Source: an uncultured Collinsella sp. (GTDB lineage: Bacteria; Actinomycetota; Coriobacteriia; Coriobacteriales; Coriobacteriaceae). Taken from it: DNA of 7,648 nucleotides. Made by a program: the position numbers and the translations under genes. The notes under the pieces are model-generated. The model was not told where the DNA came from. It was given only the letters and a program-made list of their open reading frames with translations, and did no database searches. Positions 5,933 to 7,648 of this stretch are shown here, one piece after another (the stretch's first letter is position 1; each line of letters opens with the position of its first letter). The stretch is taken from the NCBI GenBank assembly GCA_900549355.1, contig UROA01000094.1:1-7648 (forward strand), given 5' to 3'.

Positions 5933-6763
5933 ATGGATCGTAGTAAGGTACCTGCCGTCCTGTCCATCGCGGGATCCGATTCCAGCGGCGGCGCCGGCAT
6001 TCAGGCCGACATCAAGACCATCACGGCGCACCGTCTGTATGCCCAGACGGCCATCACCGCCATCACAGCGCAAAACACACTGGGCGTTACCGCCGTGCAG
6101 GATACCTCGCCAGATATCGTAGCCGCGCAAATTGACGCCGTTTTTGACGATATCCGCCCCAACGCCGTCAAGATTGGCATGGTTTCTTCTGCCGAGATTA
6201 TCGATGTTATCGCCGACCGCCTGAGCGCCTGGAACGCGACAAACGTGGTAGTCGACCCCGTCATGGTAGCCACCTCGGGCGCAAGGCTGATTGCCGAAGA
6301 TGCCGCCGAGGCGCTCACCCGCCGTCTGTTCCCGCTAGCGACGGTTATCACGCCCAATATTCCCGAGGCCATGGCCCTGCTCGACTACGAGGTCGACTCC
6401 GAGCGCACGCAGCAAAATGCTGCCATGCTCCTCACCCGCCGCTTTGGTTGCGCATCCCTCGTTAAGGGTGGGCATCTTGTCAACGAGGCCAACGATGTAC
6501 TGGCCGAACCCGCGCCGCTCGATGACGAGGGCAACCATCTGGGAGATCCACTCACCACGTGGTTCCGCCACAAGCGCATCGATACCAATAACACACACGG
6601 CACCGGCTGCACGCTCTCGTCCGCCATTGCCTGCGCGCTGGCCCAGGGTATGGATCTTGCCGATGCCGTCAACGCCGGCAAGGCCTACCTGACAGGCGCT
6701 CTGGCCGCCGGCCTGAACATGGGCAAAGGCTCCGGCCCCGTCAACCACATGTGGCAGTATTAA
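5933..6763 (+). CDS. thiD: Hydroxymethylpyrimidine (phosphate) kinase ThiD
   Basis: A ribokinase-fold cytosolic kinase that phosphorylates HMP and HMP-P to HMP pyrophosphate, the substrate joined to the thiazole by thiamine phosphate synthase. It directly follows ThiC in the pathway. The 276 residues fit a stand-alone ThiD with no fused ThiE or TenA domain. Visible motifs are AGSDSSGGAGIQAD (13-26), ITAQNT with Q47 at the expected HMP-contacting position, KIGM (80-83), DPVMVATSG (108-116), TPNIPEA (140-146), VKGGH (177-181) and the anion-hole GTGCTLSSA with C226 (223-231). The ATG at 5933 has AAGGGAG (5921-5927) 5 nt upstream. An insertion of about 20 residues around 190-213 (EPAPLDDEGNHLGDPL) follows VKGGH and is slightly longer than in E. 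coli. No riboswitch precedes this gene, so its expression probably depends on the TATAAT box and on readthrough from thiC. Confidence 0.96.
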   Translation: MDRSKVPAVLSIAGSDSSGGAGIQADIKTITAHRLYAQTAITAITAQNTLGVTAVQDTSPDIVAAQIDAVFDDIRPNAVKIGMVSSAEIIDVIADRLSAWNATNVVVDPVMVATSGARLIAEDAAEALTRRLFPLATVITPNIPEAMALLDYEVDSERTQQNAAMLLTRRFGCASLVKGGHLVNEANDVLAEPAPLDDEGNHLGDPLTTWFRHKRIDTNNTHGTGCTLSSAIACALAQGMDLADAVNAGKAYLTGALAAGLNMGKGSGPVNHMWQY

Positions 6764-6772
6764 GATTCGCAG

Positions 6773-6817
6773 CCCAAGCCACCGCAAAGGCGCCCGACCC
6801 CTTTGCGGTGGCTTGGG
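6773..6817. terminator. Perfect 18-bp hairpin between convergent thiD and esterase genes
   Basis: CCCAAGCCACCGCAAAGG (6773-6790) and its exact complement (6800-6817) flank a 9-nt loop. It begins 9 nt after the thiD stop codon and ends 6 nt before the esterase stop codon, so it can serve both strands. Neither strand has a T-run after the stem. It may act through Rho, as an RNA-stabilising 3' end, or as a repetitive palindromic element. It shares the core CCACCGCAA/TTGCGGTGG with the terminator at 2794-2863. Confidence 0.65.
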
Positions 6818-6823
6818 GTCGCG

Positions 6824-7483
6824 CTACTCTCCGAGCATCTCTTGGAGCTTGGCTGCCACGGCGTGGCCCAGACTCTCGTGGCTTTCGGGCATCATGTGCA
6901 GATAATCGATATCGCCCGGCTCGGCAAAATCAGCGGCATTCAAAAAGTCGCAGCCAAACTGTTTAGCAGCATACGCATAGTATTCGGCAAAATGCTCCGA
7001 GGCCTCGACGGAGCGCTCGTCAAAGTCGGTCATGTACACATCGGCGATCTGCGGTTTAATCTTGATAGGCGCCATCAGCAGAATACGCGGGCAGGGCGCG
7101 GCTTCGGTCCAGGGAAACGCGCGGACGGTGCGAATCAGCGCCATGGCACCGTCAGCGATATCGGCAGCCCCCACGTTAAAGACCGTCTTGCAGTCGTTGG
7201 TGCCCAGCATAATCACGATCGCATCCAGCGGCTTATGAGCCTCGAGCAGCATCGGCAACGCGCGGATGCCGTTGAGATTAGTGTCCAGATGGCACATGTC
7301 GTCACGCACCGTCGTGCGGCCGTTGAGGCCTTCCTCAATCACGTGCCAGCCCTCGCCCAGATCGCGCTGGGCCACGCCGCACCAGCGCACATCGTGCGCA
7401 TAGCGTACCGCGGTGCCGTCGCGCATGCCCGCCGGATCATAGCCGTAGGTATTGCTGTCGCCAAAGCACAGAACGTTTTTCAT
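6824..7483 (-). CDS. SGNH/GDSL-family hydrolase (arylesterase-like)
   Basis: A 219-residue esterase or acyltransferase of the SGNH fold. The four family blocks are present: GDSNTYG with nucleophile S10; EEGLNGRTT (50-58), supplying the oxyanion-hole glycine; LGTND with N96; and DYLH with D193 and H196 near the C-terminus. The order and wording (DVRW.GVAQ, VIEEGLNGRTT, IVIMLGTND) recall the Mycobacterium smegmatis arylesterase/acyltransferase group more than TesA-type lipases. It lacks a signal peptide and membrane segment, so it is probably cytosolic. The substrate cannot be read from sequence; small acyl esters or acetylated sugars are both possible. The ATG at 7483-7481 has AGAGGAAGG (7499-7491) 7 nt upstream. 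The gene begins 19 nt after the T-run of the terminator of the preceding minus-strand gene, leaving little space for its own promoter, and it converges on thiD. Confidence 0.93.
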   Translation of the reverse strand: MKNVLCFGDSNTYGYDPAGMRDGTAVRYAHDVRWCGVAQRDLGEGWHVIEEGLNGRTTVRDDMCHLDTNLNGIRALPMLLEAHKPLDAIVIMLGTNDCKTVFNVGAADIADGAMALIRTVRAFPWTEAAPCPRILLMAPIKIKPQIADVYMTDFDERSVEASEHFAEYYAYAAKQFGCDFLNAADFAEPGDIDYLHMMPESHESLGHAVAAKLQEMLGE

Positions 7484-7502
7484 CGTAAGCCCTTCCTCTA
7501 GT

Positions 7503-7533
7503 AAAAAGTCGGCGGGAGCAGTCTCTCCCGCCG
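7503..7533 (-). terminator. Rho-independent terminator on the minus strand
   Basis: On the minus strand CGGCGGGAG (7533-7525) pairs with CTCCCGCCG (7518-7510) across a 6-nt loop, followed within three bases by T5 (7507-7503). It lies 28 bp after the stop codon of the partial gene at the right edge and immediately before the esterase ribosome binding site. Confidence 0.8.
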
Positions 7534-7561
7534 AATCGACCTATCTGTCAGCACATACCGA

Positions 7562-7648
7562 TTACAGGTACTTGCGCCAATCGTCATCGTCTTCATCGTC
7601 CTCGGCGGCAGCCTGGGCCTGCTCGGCGGCGCGGGCGGCATCTGCGAC
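7562..7648 (-). CDS. C-terminal end of an unidentified protein with an acidic tail
   Basis: Only the last 28 codons are in the window. They read as an Ala/Gln-rich stretch (ADAARAAEQAQAAAE), then a strongly acidic run (DDEDDDD), then the ending WRKYL and TAA (7564-7562). Third positions are mostly G or C, as in neighbouring genes, and a good terminator follows at the right distance, so this is very likely a real gene end. The family cannot be recognised from this fragment. Confidence 0.7.
   Translation of the reverse strand, partial: VADAARAAEQAQAAAEDDEDDDDWRKYL

Overview
The window looks like chromosomal DNA from a GC-rich bacterium, most likely a gut actinomycete of the Collinsella/Coriobacteriia type. 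That placement is an inference from the strong preference for G or C at third codon positions, the AAGGGAG/GGAGG ribosome binding sites and the general look of the proteins. No marker in the window fixes the genus. It is ordinary housekeeping and metabolic DNA, and I see no phage, insertion sequence, CRISPR array, toxin-antitoxin pair or defence island.

Layout, left to right. The minus strand of 1-1212 carries the 5' part of DNA polymerase I (polA): a complete 5'-3' exonuclease domain, then a linker. The Pol I-like reading ends at a dense G/C palindrome (176-204), and the outermost ~180 bp do not look like Pol I in any frame. Divergent from polA is an M18 zinc aminopeptidase (1379-2776, +). 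A perfect 10-bp inverted repeat frames its possible -10 box. A strong terminator (2794-2863) separates it from yaaA (2881-3690, +), which is broken by one in-frame TAA at codon 138. A small single-pass membrane protein of unknown function (3731-4246, -) follows.

The centre of the window is a thiamine block. A promoter and a clear TPP riboswitch (4318-4412) precede thiC (4417-5751), which makes the HMP-phosphate pyrimidine precursor of thiamine. A terminator-like hairpin and a TATAAT box come next, then thiD (5933-6763), whose product phosphorylates that precursor to HMP-PP. thiC is under riboswitch control. thiD has no aptamer of its own and appears to use a separate promoter or readthrough.

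At the right end, an 18-bp perfect hairpin (6773-6817) lies between the convergent thiD and an SGNH-family esterase (6824-7483, -). A minus-strand terminator (7503-7533) and the acidic C-terminus of an unidentified minus-strand protein (7562-7648) complete the window. No stretch longer than 300 bases lacks a gene, apart from doubt over what 1-205 encodes. The points most worth a second look are the polA discontinuity, the nonsense-mutated yaaA, the apeA dyad, the riboswitch whose aptamer contains the thiC Shine-Dalgarno, and two genes placed directly behind terminators.
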